This document shows positions 46,784 to 58,628 of a DNA stretch of 64,000 bases, in pieces. Position 1 is the first letter of the stretch, and each line of letters starts with the position of its first letter. The notes under the pieces are model-generated. The model ran no database searches, was not told where the DNA came from, and worked only from the letters and a program-made list of their open reading frames with translations. The position numbers were made by a program, and so were the translations under genes. Source of the DNA: Hibiscus mutabilis. Its lineage: Eukaryota > Streptophyta > Magnoliopsida > Malvales > Malvaceae. Location of the stretch: positions 42,949,834 through 43,013,833 of the forward strand of contig CM033745.1 in the NCBI GenBank assembly GCA_019671005.1, given 5' to 3'.

Positions 46784-49157
46784 TGTAATACCCCAAATCA
46801 TGTCCTAGTAACATGTCACAAACTAATTAGAACTTAATTGTACAAACAATCTACAAATTAGAGGAATTGATTAAACCTAGTGACTAAATTAGATGGATTG
46901 AAACTAAATAGCCAAATCATGAAGGATCAAATAGTAACAATATGTAAACGTTGAATTGCATGCAATTAGGATGTGTAATTAAGGAGTTATGAAGCAATTA
47001 GACCCTTAGTTGCCATGTGGAGGCATTCGGCCAAGCCAAGTGATAACAACTTGGATGGGTGTCCATCTACCTATCATCTTCTCCACTCAACCTTTCTCCT
47101 ACCTCAGACGAATCTCTCTCAACCATCTAGGAAAAGGAATCCACCATTCTAGATGAAGGAAGCTTGTATGTGATCACATTTGCATGTAATTGAATAGCTA
47201 GGAAGATTGTAAGTGGTTTCTAAATCCTTTATCCCTAGCAACTTGTTGGAATGAATTATTGATGATAGAAGTTGAATTTGGATTCATGGAATTGAATGTT
47301 AGATGTTATGCTTGAAATTTACCTTGAATTGTAGCTTGAATGTAGTTGAATTGCCTATGAATTGAAAATAGGGATCATGGTTGAAACTAGTTTTGATTAG
47401 GGACTATTTTGCTATATGAAAATGTGTAAACATGCTTAATTGTATATGCTGCCCTGTTTTGATCACATTGCTAGATGAATTGAGACTTGAATAGAGTAAA
47501 TAGCTTGCTGGAAAATGAATGCACATAGTTGGATTAGTTAAAGCTAGGTAATGGACTGCTCAAATGGTGAATTAGAGGAATGTTGTTGATCAAATGGATC
47601 AAATTGAACATAACACTATAATGCCCTGTTTTAATCACATTGATAGGTGAATTGGACTGACCTAGACATGTAAGAACATGAAAATAAGTTGAATTACAAT
47701 GTTATAATCTTGTTTAGATGAATTATGAAGCTAGAAGTTTAACCTAGTGTAATCTGCCCAGAATACTCTATTCTGGGCAGTAACTTTGAAAAATCACCAT
47801 AAATTTTATCAATGGAATTTAAGGCTGAAAATTTTATGGACATTGCCTTAACATGTGTAAATATATTAGGAGAAAACAGAACTGAATTCTGGATTGTAGA
47901 ATGAATTGTATAAAAGAAACACTAGGTACAGTGCAAACTGTCCAGTGTTGTAAATTGGCTTGTCTTTAAGCTAAAAACTGTATTAATCGGCAAATAACTA
48001 AAATGCAAGTCCTATATGGTTAGAAATCCAATTAAGTTAGCTTTCCAACGGTGTAAACCAATTGAAATTACGACGTACAGAATGAAAGTTAGGCATGTTT
48101 AAGTGAGCATAGTACATGCTACGTGGTGGTAGCAGTTTAGGTATTGTGGCAGTTTTGTAAACTGTTTTGCAAACAGTTTTGGGATAGTTTAATTGCTGCC
48201 CTATTTTTCCTTAATATGGAATGTAGGCAGTTTGGTAATGTGTATAAAGGTGTCTATATGAATATGCGATTTGTTTTGTATATATAATGTATTAACCTTG
48301 CTGCCATGTTGAATGGTTTTGTGATTACATGTTTTTACCTTGTTCTATCTATGTGGTTTATTAGAGCAGGGAGATGACTTTGGAGAAGGATCTAAAGTTG
48401 AACATTCAAGGGACAAGCAAAGGGGAATAGTCTTTCGAGACTAGCAAGCTTGGGGAGTATTGTGAGTGTAGTTTATTCTAGAGTTAGGACTAGGTCCTAA
48501 CTAAAGCAAGCATATTTAAATTCTTGAATTGTTAATTGGACTTAATATGATCTTGAACTAATAAGGGAAGTATGAAATAAGATTATACATGAAACTTGAC
48601 TACATCCTTGAAGTGTTGTATAAATAGAATGCTAGCATGTATATATGGTAACATTGATGCTTGTATGTATGACATGGAATTGTGACCAATTGCTTAAAAC
48701 GAATACTTGATGTGCTAGCTTAAATGATGCAATGAACACTTGAAATGTTGAGCTATGGCTTTATTGGCCTAAGGGCTTAATGCATGTATAAACTTACCAT
48801 TCAATACTCGAAATGACTCTTGGAAAAGATAATGCTTGACATGAACTTGTACACTTGAATGATACATGATCTCGAACTTGAAAAGCTTCAAATCCTTGAA
48901 TAAATGAATAAACAACCTTGGTTGCTAGTTGAATAGGTAGAAGGGCATGCCTTAGAGTCTAGAGCTCATTCTGTCAGGGTGGACTACGGTCCAGGGCTAA
49001 GGCCCCTAATTGGCGACATACAGAGGGTACGTATATGGTCTTTGGTGACAGTAAGAGGGTTGACCAGTACTACGGTACATCTTGTGGCAATAGTTGGTTG
49101 GAGACTCGATTACCTAGACAAACTATGAACCAATGATTGTGTTAAAAGATAATAAAT
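46784..49157 (+). mobile_element. E-type 3' LTR, last ~1.2 kb missing
   Basis: It starts TGTAATACCCC. Landmarks: inverted repeat ctgcccagaa-tactcta-ttctgggcag at 47754-47780, cagtgcaaactgtcc near 47940, the palindrome near 48485, the anchor at about 48939 and the cassette to about 49100. It stops near 49157, matching 38168 in the 5' LTR, just before the 30-bp array, and joins a fragment of an F-type element. Confidence 0.88.
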
Positions 49158-49712
49158 TGAGTAAACATGCAAGATAATTCATGATCGGTTGAAGGCAGCT
49201 TTCGATAGACAGAAAGCATATACTGATTTGAAAATAAGAGATATGCAGTATGCTATTGGAGATAAAGTCTTCCTAAAGGTCTGACCTTGGAAGAAAGTGC
49301 TCAGATTTGGAAGAAAATGGAAGCTCAGCCCCCGATACATCGGACCATTTGAAGTTATTGAAAGAATTGGTCCAGTAGCCTATCGATTAGCTCCTCCCAG
49401 AGAATTCGATAGAATACATAACGTATTCCATGTTTCAATGCTCAGAAGGTATCGATCTGATCCTTCACACATTCTTGAACCATAAGAAGTTGAATTGAAT
49501 CCCAATTTGTCCTACGAAGAAGAACCTATTCAGATTCTTGACCGGGAAGTAAGAAAGCTTCCGAACAAGATTGTTCCTCTTGTTAAGATCTTATGGAGAA
49601 ATCATAAGGTGGAAGAAGCTACCTGCGAATCTGAAGAAGTCATGAGGAAGCAATATCCTCACTTATTCGATTCAGGTGAATTCGAGGATGAATTTAATTT
49701 AAGGGGGAGAAT
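49158..49712 (+). pseudogene. Tail of a second F-type element: integrase C-terminus, chromodomain, purine tract
   Basis: From about 49170 it matches F at 58087 onward (HDRLKAAFDRQKAY, then FGRKWKLSPRYIGPFEV and FHVSMLRRYRSDPSHILEP). A stop follows at about 49486. The next stretch holds EEPIQILDREVRKL and EATCESEE, ending QYPHLF. It shares with F the Cys where most copies have EATW. The purine tract leads straight into the LTR at 49713. The upstream part of this copy is lost. Confidence 0.87.
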
Positions 49713-51876
49713 TGTAACACCCCAAATTCTAGTCTAGAAGAATTGGAGTTAAAATTGTATAAGTTGATAGCTTAATTGAATTAAGAATTGAGCTAAATTG
49801 AATAGTTAAGGGCCTAATTGAAAGAATGAATGAAATAAGTGACCAAATTAGAATGACTACAATGAATTAAAAGAGAAAGATTAAGATGGCATGATAAATA
49901 TCATGAACCTCTTATTTACCCTTGGCTAATCACATGATTAGTAACCAATCAAGGGACAATTTAGACAAAACACAATTCCAATAACATGGAATTGTTGTTG
50001 TCATCTTTTTCATTTTTACCTTGTTTGGCCGAAAATTGGAGAAGAGAAAATTGAGAGAAAAAGCTAAGGAAAACACCATTGAAGAAAGAATTTAAGCTTG
50101 CATGTGTAGTGATTTTTCAAGGAAATTAAGCAAGAAGCAAAGTAAGTATAGTTCTTCTTGTGATTAATTGAATAGGCAACTATCTTGTTGAAATTGGACT
50201 GTTTTTTATGATTATTGATGGAATTAGACTTTGAATATGTTGTTAGGTGATTATATGGTTGTTGAATCATGCAAAATTGAAGAATGAAACTAGGTACAAG
50301 GTTGGAAATTAAGTGTTCATGCTAGTGAAATAAACCTAGGTTGCTGGAAATTTGTATTGTGATGTTAAAATGGAAATTGAATGATTTGAATATGAAATTG
50401 AGCAAAGGAAATAATGAATTGATGATGATCATGAATAGGTAATGTAAAGAAGAGGTTAAACAAATTGAATTGTAGGTAAACAATGCTGGAAATGAAGGAT
50501 AAAAACATGAACATAGTTATATAATCTAGAAACTGTTTTGTGGTATTGAAATTGAGTAAACATGCAAGATTAGGCTTTGTAATCAACTTGCCCTGTTTTG
50601 AAAACCTTGTTTAATGAACTAACATGGACCTAACATGTTTAGAATGTCATATGAAATGAATTATAGGGCCAATACATTGGTTAAAATGGATTAAAGGCAT
50701 TAAAATGTGAATAGATGCAATCTGCCCAGAATTGCTCTGTTCTGGGCAGTCACTTTGAAAATTCACCAAATATTGTATAGTTTGAATTCAGGGATGAAAT
50801 TTTAATGACATGATCCTTAGAATGTCTATTTTCATTAGGTGAAAACAGAATTGAAAACTGGGTCCTATACTGAAAACTGTAAATAGGAATTGCTGGACAG
50901 TGCAAACTGTCCAGGCAGTGTAAATGCCCCGTCTTTGAACAATAAACTGTATTAAATGGATAAGAAATAAAATGAAAGTCTTACATGTTCTTATAGGAAA
51001 TTTTGTAAGCTTTCCAGCGGTGTATAGCAATCAAAATTATGACGTACGGGTTAAAAGATATGACCATTTAAAGGAACAGTGTGCAAACTGCCAGGCAGCA
51101 GTGTCCTGGACAGCTTGGGATTGTTTTTGCACCTAGTAAGAAACTGTTTCCAAAACAGTTTTGGGACATTGTAATCTGTCCAATTATGCTTTAAAATGAA
51201 GTAATAACAATGTGAAGATGAATTGGTAAGAAATGCTTAAAAGGAAGCATAAAAACAGTAGTTAAATGTTAGGTAAAATGTAATAACATTGCTATTGTGA
51301 TTGTGTGATATATTGTGTTTGTTTTGATGGAATGTGAATGTATTTATGCTTGCTAGATCAAGGGCAGCAGTTTGGGGAAGAAGATCCAAGATACTTGAAT
51401 TGCTAGGAGTATTGTGAGTGTAACTATCCTAGGGTTGGGACTTAGGTCCTAACCAACCTTGTTATTGTTTAAATGAAATGTTAATGCCATGTAACATGAC
51501 TTAAAGTATATTTGGCCAAATAAGGGAAGAATGAAATGTATGATAACATGATTGATGCTATGATCTTTGTGTTTACTTGGGTGTTAAGCAATCATGATCA
51601 AATGCTTGTCATGTGCATTGCTTATGCCTAAGGTATGAATTGGCATGCTTGCTTGGAGAATAAGGTAAGCACAATGCATACATATGTTTGTGTTGTGAAT
51701 GTTATACATGGTTGATTGAATTGAATAATATGGATAGTTATGTATTGGGAGTTAAGACTCCATAAGCCTAAGGGCTTGGCCTTGAATGGCATATTGATGT
51801 ATTGAATCATGAAATGAATGAAACTTAAATGAAATGGATAATCAACAACCTTGGTAGCTAGTTTGATAGATAGGAG

Positions 51877-51900
51877 GGCATGCCTTAGAATCTTGAGCTC
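51877..51900 (+). promoter_or_regulatory. Conserved LTR core anchor (F copy)
   Basis: GGCATGCC at 51877 and GAGCTC ending at 51900, abutting the 18-bp array with no gap. See the D copy at 27405. Confidence 0.5.
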
Positions 51901-52008
51901 ATATTGGCACTACGTTGCATATTGGCACTACGGTTCATATTAGCACAACGATGCATATTGGCACTACGGTGCATATTGGCACGACGATGCATATTGGCAC
52001 TTTGGTGC
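51901..52008 (+). repeat. 18-bp minisatellite, six copies (F 5' LTR)
   Basis: Units of the form atattggcactacggtgc start at 51901, 51919, 51937, 51955, 51973 and 51991. Confidence 0.96.
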
Positions 52009-53542
52009 ATATTGTTAAGATTTGATTATCTAGTAAGCTACTTACCAAGGAGGTTGTAAAATGACTTAATAAATCAAATGAACATTGCTTGTTTTGTAAG
52101 AAAGTTGTATGAACTTCATTGCTTTGAAAGATGACACATGAATAGTTGCAAAACTTGTTTCTTGTCCTGGAAGAAATGTATGTTGATGGCTTTATGTGTA
52201 AATGCCTAATCGATGTTTGTAACATTGGTTGCTTGTCACTTAAGATAGATGTTCGAATGGTACATGAGTTTCATGATGAATGATGCTATGTTGATTGTGT
52301 AAAATGTGAAGCTTGCTTATGTTCTCCTATGCAATTTGAATAGCAAGTATCATGTACTGATGGTCTTGATGCTTGGATTACATGTAAACTTGGACTGATA
52401 TGCTTTGAAAAATGGACTACATTTAGTGTTACCTCACTAAGTACATATCTTGTACTTACCACTCTACTCTTTATTCTTCCCATAACAGATTAAAGAATAC
52501 TTCAAGAGGATATCTTGGGTTTGAAGCAACACCTGAGGCAAGCTTAAAAGTATGAATCATACTCTTTGTATACTCCTAGTTTGGTGGCATTAGATTATGT
52601 AATAGATAGCTTTGATCATGCATTTTTTGGTGTTGTTAAGGCTAGTATGTGTAATGTTTTTGATGGGCCTATTATGTAATCTATTTGGATGATTTAAAAC
52701 TATGTTTGAACTATGGTGATGTATATATGAAATGGAAGCTGCGCATGTGGTGATTGAAATCCAATGTTTGATGAAATTATGTATGATTCTAATATAGAAC
52801 CAATGTGTGATGAAATCTTTTCTAAATTGAATGATAAACCTATGTTGTATGTTCATGCATTTACTCTTATATCCATTGACATGATTCGGCAATATTGAGA
52901 CTAAGGCTAAGGTATGTCAAGCATGCATTATCAGTGTACTAATCAAGTATGTTATGTAATGTGATAACTTGATTGTAAAGAAACAATATACAATGTGATT
53001 AGGATCCCAAGTTGATTCGAATGGAAGCATGAATGTGTAATAAGACATAAGTTAGATGCTTTGTGTTAATCATGTTAATTGGTTGTTTAGATAGTAACTT
53101 AAGGTGCAAGCAAGCTAGTTCAAGCATGTTTAGTGAATCCCCTGAAGATGTTCGAATAGGGTATATAGAATTGAAATAAGAATGAAAAATGAGATCATGT
53201 TTGATAGTAACTTAATGTAATGTATAACACATTTGAATTGTTGTTTGAATGAATGTATGCAATTTAAATGGAATGTTAATATGACAATGGTAACTTAGAT
53301 TATAAGTAAAGAATGAAACAAAATGGTACTCAAATTTGTATGCTATGTATGATGTGGCTTTGCCTAAAGTGAATTGATGTATTGTTTGTATGTTTGAAAG
53401 GTTTAGATTGGGTTACTTGTGCACCAAGAAAAGTATCCTGAGGTTACTTGTTCGACAAGTAACCTATCAATCTCTTTGTTTTATTCAGGTAACGCTCTAA
53501 AACTAGATTACGGCTAACCTAGGGATGGGGTGTTACATTTAT

Positions 53543-53554
53543 TGGTATCAGAGC
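53543..53554 (+). other. Primer-binding site, element F
   Basis: TGGTATCAGAGC, exact Met PBS, five bases after the LTR end. Confidence 0.93.
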
Positions 53555-53688
53555 TTTTTGGTTGATTCGATAAGCTCATTTGCATCATATAAGATATGTG
53601 CCACCTAGGAGATTTGATATAAGCTTTTGATATTGCTTAAATGTGTAAATATGATAACTAAGACTCTATTTGTTCTGATTGAACTAGA

Positions 53689-54889
53689 ATATCATAAACA
53701 AGATTGGGTCGGGATAATGATAATCCCGCAGGCTCCTCGAATGAAGGAGATAGTGTAAGAATGGAACAGAACCCACCTCAACAGCAAGCTCAACATCGAG
53801 CTCAGGCTGCTGCTCAACAGGAAGCTCTTGCTATCAATCTTGTGCAGCAAGAATATCTTACGAGTATGAAATAGATGTTCAATCATCTCGTAACTGCCCT
53901 TAAACAAGAACATCCTATTACTCATACTGTTACTGTACCAAACTGATCCCCTATTAAGAAGTTGGCTTAGCATCAGGCATATACCTTCACTGACACCGAT
54001 GAGGCTAATCCGGAAGTAGCTGAGTACTGTTTAGAGGCCACTACTCACATTTTGACAAAACAATTGCCATGTCCCGATGAACATAAACTTGAATGTGCCA
54101 CTGCTCTGTTGGCAGACGAAGCACTAAGCTGGTAGGAAACCACTACTCTGACTGCTCCTGCAAAATCTATTACTTGGAAATTCTTCATTGATGAATTCAA
54201 GAAGAAGTATATCAGTGAACAGTATCTGGCCGAGCGCTGAAAATGATTTCTGTATCTCAAACAAGCTGGTCGACCTATCGAGCAATATGTGAGCGACTTT
54301 TTCAAGTATTGCAAGTGTATGGGTCAGAGTATATCAAAACTGAGGCCGACAAGTGCCGAATGTTTATCGCCAGTTAAATGATGAATTAAGCCTGATATTC
54401 ACTACTTTAGGTATTATCGACTTCCAGAATTTGGTAAACCGAGCCATTGCTGCTGAGGCAAAGATGAAATCCTCGGAAAGACGTAAGAGCAGACACTCCT
54501 GGAAAGACAAACGACTTAGGAACAATGATAAGCCACACTGGCAATCAAAGAAGTCCAAACATTCTAAGGGACACTCTTTGAACTATACCCCTAATCAGAA
54601 GAGTGGTTACATTCCAAAACCTCAAACGATTGTAAAGACCTCAGCCCCTGTTGTTTTTGTTGATAGCACAGGGAATCAGGCTAAAGCTACTCAATATCCA
54701 CTTTGCAAGTTCTGCCAGAAACATCATACTAGCCAATGCAGAGTTCAACAGAATTTATGCTTCTCATGTGGAGCCTCTGATCATTACATTCAATATTGTC
54801 CTCAGAATCCCAACAAGGCTTCGAATAGAGCTTCTTCAGTTGCTAGCTCAGCTCCTTCAAATCGAAATAAGGCACCCAAACAAGCTTAG
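53689..54889 (+). pseudogene. Gag of element F, start codon lost
   Basis: The codon matching the E start (ATG) is ATA at 53689-53691, and codon 3 is TAA. Further stops appear near 53870, 53944, 53968, 54136 and 54238. A two-base insertion near 54316 and another indel near 54370 change frame. From 54353 an open stretch reads FQNLVNRAIAAEAKMKSSERR and the nucleocapsid. The knuckle CFSCGASDHYIQYC is intact here, unlike in E and H. It lies between the PBS and a protease in the same frame (54965). Confidence 0.88.
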
Positions 54890-55545
54890 TCTGGGAATCA
54901 GGGGAAATAGAAGGGCCCCTATTCGAATGCTCAAACTCACCAGAAATCTCGAGCCCCTACTCGTATGTACCACATTCGTGGTAAAGATGATGAAAAAGCT
55001 CCCGATGTTATCGTAGGTACCGTTGAATTAAATTCTAGTCCTGCTTATGCTTTAATTGATTCAGGATCTACCCATTCATTTGTTTGTTCTGCCTTGATCA
55101 ACAAGTTACATTTGGAACCCGAAATAATTGAATCCAATATTGTAGTTTCGAATCCATTAGGGGAAAAACACCCATTAACTTGCGCCACAAGCAAGCTCCC
55201 TTGACCATTCGAAATATCCCATTCCCTATTGATCTATATGTACTACCTTATTGTGAATTTGATTTGATATTGGGGTTAGATTGGTTAAGTACACACGAGG
55301 CCTGGGTAGATTGCCAAAATCGGAGATTGTATCTCTAGGGTTTAGGGAAAGAATCCATTCTCTTAATAGACAAGAAACCAAATTCAATATTTGCTAAGAT
55401 GAATCTTCAAGATGAAATTGAATTCGGTTTGCCTAGCATGCCTGACGTTTCTGAATTCACTGATGTTTTCCCCGAGGAAATCCCTGGTGTCCCTCCGACC
55501 CAAGAAGTAGAGTTCGGGATAGAAGTTTAGCCTGTAACAGCTCCG
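54890..55545 (+). pseudogene. Protease and linker of element F
   Basis: MYHIRGKDDEKAPD leads to ALIDSGSTHSF, with DSG at 55058-55066. A stop comes after 80 codons (55204) because of a frame change. The following frame shows CEFDLILGLDWL, AWVDC, IDKKP and VFPEEIPGVPP, with stops near 55337 and 55528. Confidence 0.84.
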
Positions 55546-56354
55546 GTGTCCATTACACCCTATATAATGGCACCTGTTGAGTTGAAAGAATTAAAGAAAC
55601 AACTTCAGGAGTTACAAGATAGAGGTTTCATACTGCCTAGCACTTCTCCTTGGGGTGCTTCGATTTTGTTTGTAAAGAGAAAAGACAAAACTATGCGGCT
55701 TTGTATTGATTACCGTATGTTAAACAAGCTCACCATCAAGAACTGGTATCCCCTGCCCAGAATTAAAGATCTTTTTGATCAACTTAGGGATGTTGCTATA
55801 TTCTTTAAGATCAACCTTCGATCGGGATATTACCAAATGAAAGTAAAAGAACAAAACGTACCCAAGATAGCCTTTCGTACTCGATATGGCCACTTCAAAT
55901 TCCTCTAATGCCTTTCGGGTTAATGAATGCTCCGGGTGCTTTCATGGATCTTATGAATCGGGTATTCAAGCCCTATCTTGACAAGTTTGTGGTCGTATTC
56001 ATCGATGACATTCTGGTGTACTCTTGGGATAAGGAGGAACATGCTGAACACCTCTGAATTGTCTTGCAAACACTCCGAGAACATCAATTTTATGCCAAGT
56101 TCTCCAAATGTGAATTATGGTTACCAAAAGTTTCTTTCCTTGGCCATGTTATCTCGGCTGAAGCAATTAAAGTCGATCCGAGAAAGATTCAATCTATTCT
56201 GAATTGGAGACCTCCGAAGAATGTAAGCGAGGTCCGAAGCTTTCTCATTTTAACTGGGTATTACAGAAGATTTGTTAAAGGCTTTTCCTCTATTGCTGAA
56301 AGTCTTACTAAGCTTACTAGTAAAGATATGCCTTTTGTTTGGTTAGAGAACTAA
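55546..56354 (+). pseudogene. Reverse transcriptase of element F, first Asp lost
   Basis: ELKELKKQLQELQDRGFI, FVKRKDKTMRLCIDYR and NWYPLPRIKDLFDQL are clear. The first catalytic block reads FFKINL (Asn codon 55813-55815) instead of FSKIDL. FIDD at 56001-56009 is intact. A one-base change breaks the frame at about 55908, and a stop lies near 56056. The C-terminal part (SKCELWL, SFLGHVISAEAIKVDP, GYYRRFVKGFS) is open in 56064-56354. Confidence 0.88.
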
Positions 56355-56800
56355 CAACGAAGCTTTGATCAACTTAAGCAATCTTTGACTCAAGCCCCGG
56401 TACTCATCCAACCAGAATCGGGCAAAGAATTTACTATTTACAATGATGCTTCTCTTCTAGGACTCAATTTTGTCCTGATGCAAGATGGGAAAGTGATTGC
56501 TTACGCTTCAAGGCAACTGAAGCCACACGAGTTTAATTATCCAACACACGATCTGGAACTAGCAGCTATCGCGTTTGCTCTCAAGATGTGGAGACACTAT
56601 CTATACGGGGAGAAATGCAATCTATTTACCGATCACAAAAGTCTCAAGTACCTCCTGACACAAAAGATTTCAATTTGAGACAAAGGAGATGGCTCAAATT
56701 ATTTAAAGATTACGATCTGGTTATCGACTATCATCTGGGGAAAGCAAACATAGTTGTTGATGCCCTTAGTCGCAGACCATACTCGGGTAATTCCTAAATC
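56355..56800 (+). pseudogene. RNase H of element F
   Basis: YNDASLLGL keeps the first Asp, then DLELAAIAFAL, FTDHKSLKYLL and IVVDALSRR. All four acidic positions remain. A frameshift near 56672 splits the domain, and a stop at about 56352 separates it from RT. Confidence 0.86.
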
Positions 56801-57060
56801 TAGAATTCTGATTAAATTCAATTGAATTATGTCTTGTATTGTTTGCAAACAATGAATTTAGAGCTTTCTGAAGCTACAAGTCACTATTCGAACATTTCTT
56901 GAAATACAAGTAACACATTCGATTAAGAATTTTGCCTAAAATACTTGTAACTATTGAATTTGAATCTTTCTTATCTTGTAAGAAAGCATTCGAACAATGC
57001 CTTGTTCTTTAAGGAACAATTCAAATAGTGGTTTGCATTGCAAGTAATCCATTGAAAATC
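56801..57060 (+). other. Expanded spacer between RNase H and integrase, element F
   Basis: About 260 bp with many stops in all frames. Imperfect units pair a tacaagtaac-type word with attcgaa (near 56875, 56915, 56945, 56985 and 57040). E has about half as much, and C nearly none. Confidence 0.65.
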
Positions 57061-57500
57061 ATTCTAATGACTTTGTTAATGTTTTCGTAGCTACTGTGGC
57101 TATTAATGCTCATTTCCGACTATCCAAGAGCCAGAAATTTCTGTCTGAACTCCAAGTTCAATCTGATTTCATCTCGAGAATTAAAGAACTCCAACAAGTT
57201 GATCCAGATCTTTAGAAGATCATGTCTAAGCTTACTTCTGAGTCAAGTTTTAATTTCTCCCTAAAGTCAAATGGACTACTCTATTTCAAGGATAGAGTTT
57301 GTGTTCCTAACAATGAAGAATTAAGACGGGAAATGTTACAAGAAGCACACCAAAGTTCTTAATTGATCCATCCTAGATCGGTTAAGATGTATAAGGACCT
57401 AAAGCCACTATACTCTGGCCATGCATGAAATCTACAATTACGGACTTTATATCCAAGTGCTTAACATGTTAAAAAGTCAAAAACCGAGCATCAAGTCCCT
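57061..57500 (+). pseudogene. Integrase N-terminal region of element F
   Basis: It matches E at 45236-45660 (FLSELQVQS, RIKELQQ, LLYFKDRV and LQEAHQSS blocks). It is broken by a stop at about 57361 right after the first zinc-binding His, and again near 57425 where one Trp codon of YWWP is deleted. The second Cys pair is followed by a stop (near 57470). Confidence 0.8.
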
Positions 57501-58110
57501 ACTGGATTGCTTCAACCCATTGAACTTCCTCAGTGGAAGTGGGAATTGATTACTATGGACTTTGTAACTGGTCTTCCTTCTACTCCAAGAAAGAACGATG
57601 TTGTATGGGTGATTGTTGATAGATTCACTAAATCTACTCACTTCATCCATGTTCGTATGAACATGAGCTTAGAAACCCTTGCCGAACTGTACATTCATGA
57701 AGTGATTCGGTTACACGGTGTACCTACAACAATTATCTCCGATCGTGACCCTCGATTTGCTTCTCAATTTTGGAATTCTCTGCAGAAAGCTCTAGGAGCG
57801 AAAGTACATCTTAGTACGGCTTTTCATCCTCAATCGGATGGCCAATCTGAGAGAATCATTCAAGTATTAAAAGATATGCTACGAGCTTGTGTTATTGACT
57901 TCGGGAAGAATTGGGAGAAATCTCTATCTCTTGTGGAGTTTGCCTACAACAATAGCTACCAATCTTCTATTCAAATGGCACCATTTGAAGCTCTATAAGG
58001 TAGAAGATGTAGAACTGCCTTATGCTGGTCTGAATTGGGAGAAAACAAAGTATTGGGACCTCAATTGCTTTAGGAAACCGAAGAACAAATCAAGATAATT
58101 CATGATCGGA
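57501..58110 (+). pseudogene. Integrase catalytic core of element F
   Basis: This is open for 163 codons from 57507. The triad is present: D38 in VDRF, D79 in SDRDPRF and E115 in QSERI, counted from the first Met of the stretch, with 35 residues between the last two. A stop after MAPFEAL (57996-57998) and another near 58069 break the C-terminal side. Nothing suggests the Met is a native start. Confidence 0.88.
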
Positions 58111-58605
58111 TGAAGATAGCTTTCGATAGACAGAAAGCGTATGTTGATTTGAAAAGAAGAGATATGCAGTATGCTATTAGAGATAAAGTCTTCCTAAAGG
58201 TCTCACCTTGGAAGAAAGTTCTCAGATTTGGAAGAAAAGGGAAGCTAAGCCCCCGATACATCGGACCATTTGAAGTTATTGAAAGAATTGGTTTAGTAGC
58301 CTATCGATTAGCTCTTCCCAGAGAATTCGATAGAATACATAATGTATTCCATGTTTCAATGCTTAGAAGGTATCGATCTGATCCTTCACACATTCTTGAA
58401 CCAGAAGAAATTGAATCCCGATTTGTCTTACGAAGAAGAACCTATTCAGATTCTTGACCGGGAAGTAAGAAAGCTTTGGAACAAGATTGTTCCTCTTGTT
58501 AAGATCTTATGGAGAAATCATAAGGTGGAAGAAGCTACATGTGAATCTGAAGAAGTCATGAGGAAGCAATATCCTCACTTATTCGATTCAGGTAAATTCG
58601 AGGAC
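58110..58605 (+). pseudogene. Integrase C-terminus and chromodomain of element F
   Basis: FDRQKAYVDLKRRDM leads to FGRKGKLSPRYIGPFEV and FHVSMLRRYRSDPSHILEPEE. A deletion at about 58405-58412 relative to 49490 shifts the frame. The second frame carries EEPIQILDREVRKL, LVKILWRNHKVEEATCESEE and QYPHLF. Cys replaces the usual Trp in EATW, as in the copy at 49158. Confidence 0.87.
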
Positions 58606-58610
58606 GAATT

Positions 58611-58628
58611 TAATTTAAGGGGGAGAAT
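58611..58628 (+). other. Polypurine tract, element F
   Basis: ttaagggggagaat lies directly before the LTR start at 58629. Confidence 0.85.

Larger units (their letters stand above)
31650..49157 (+). mobile_element. Element E: chromovirus copy with a heavily nested 5' LTR
   Basis: Order: 5' LTR in pieces (31650-31959, 35005-35053, hidden part in the N gap, 37408-39149, 41698-41901), PBS 41907, gag 42057, protease, RT, RNase H, integrase, chromodomain, purine tract, 3' LTR from 46784. Three insertions split the 5' LTR: a D solo LTR, an Athila element and an inverted F solo LTR. The two LTRs differ at about 17 of 310 sites in the first block and about 26 of 760 in the second, both by hand. Joining the pieces into one LTR is inference, supported by order, orientation and the absence of overlap. 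Confidence 0.75.
49713..53537 (+). mobile_element. F-type LTR shared by two copies (3,825 bp)
   Basis: It starts TGTAACACCCCAAATTC and ends GGGTGTTACA. It carries the inverted repeat ctgcccagaa...ttctgggcag at 50722-50749, ggacagtgcaaactgtcc at about 50893-50910, the palindrome of the gttagg-type near 51433, the anchor at 51877-51900 and an 18-bp array at 51901-52008. Relative to the solo copy it lacks about 43 bp at about 51384. Confidence 0.93.

Noticed and set aside
51901..52008. Possible CRISPR-like array
   Set aside because: Units are contiguous 18-mers without unique spacers, in a plant LTR.
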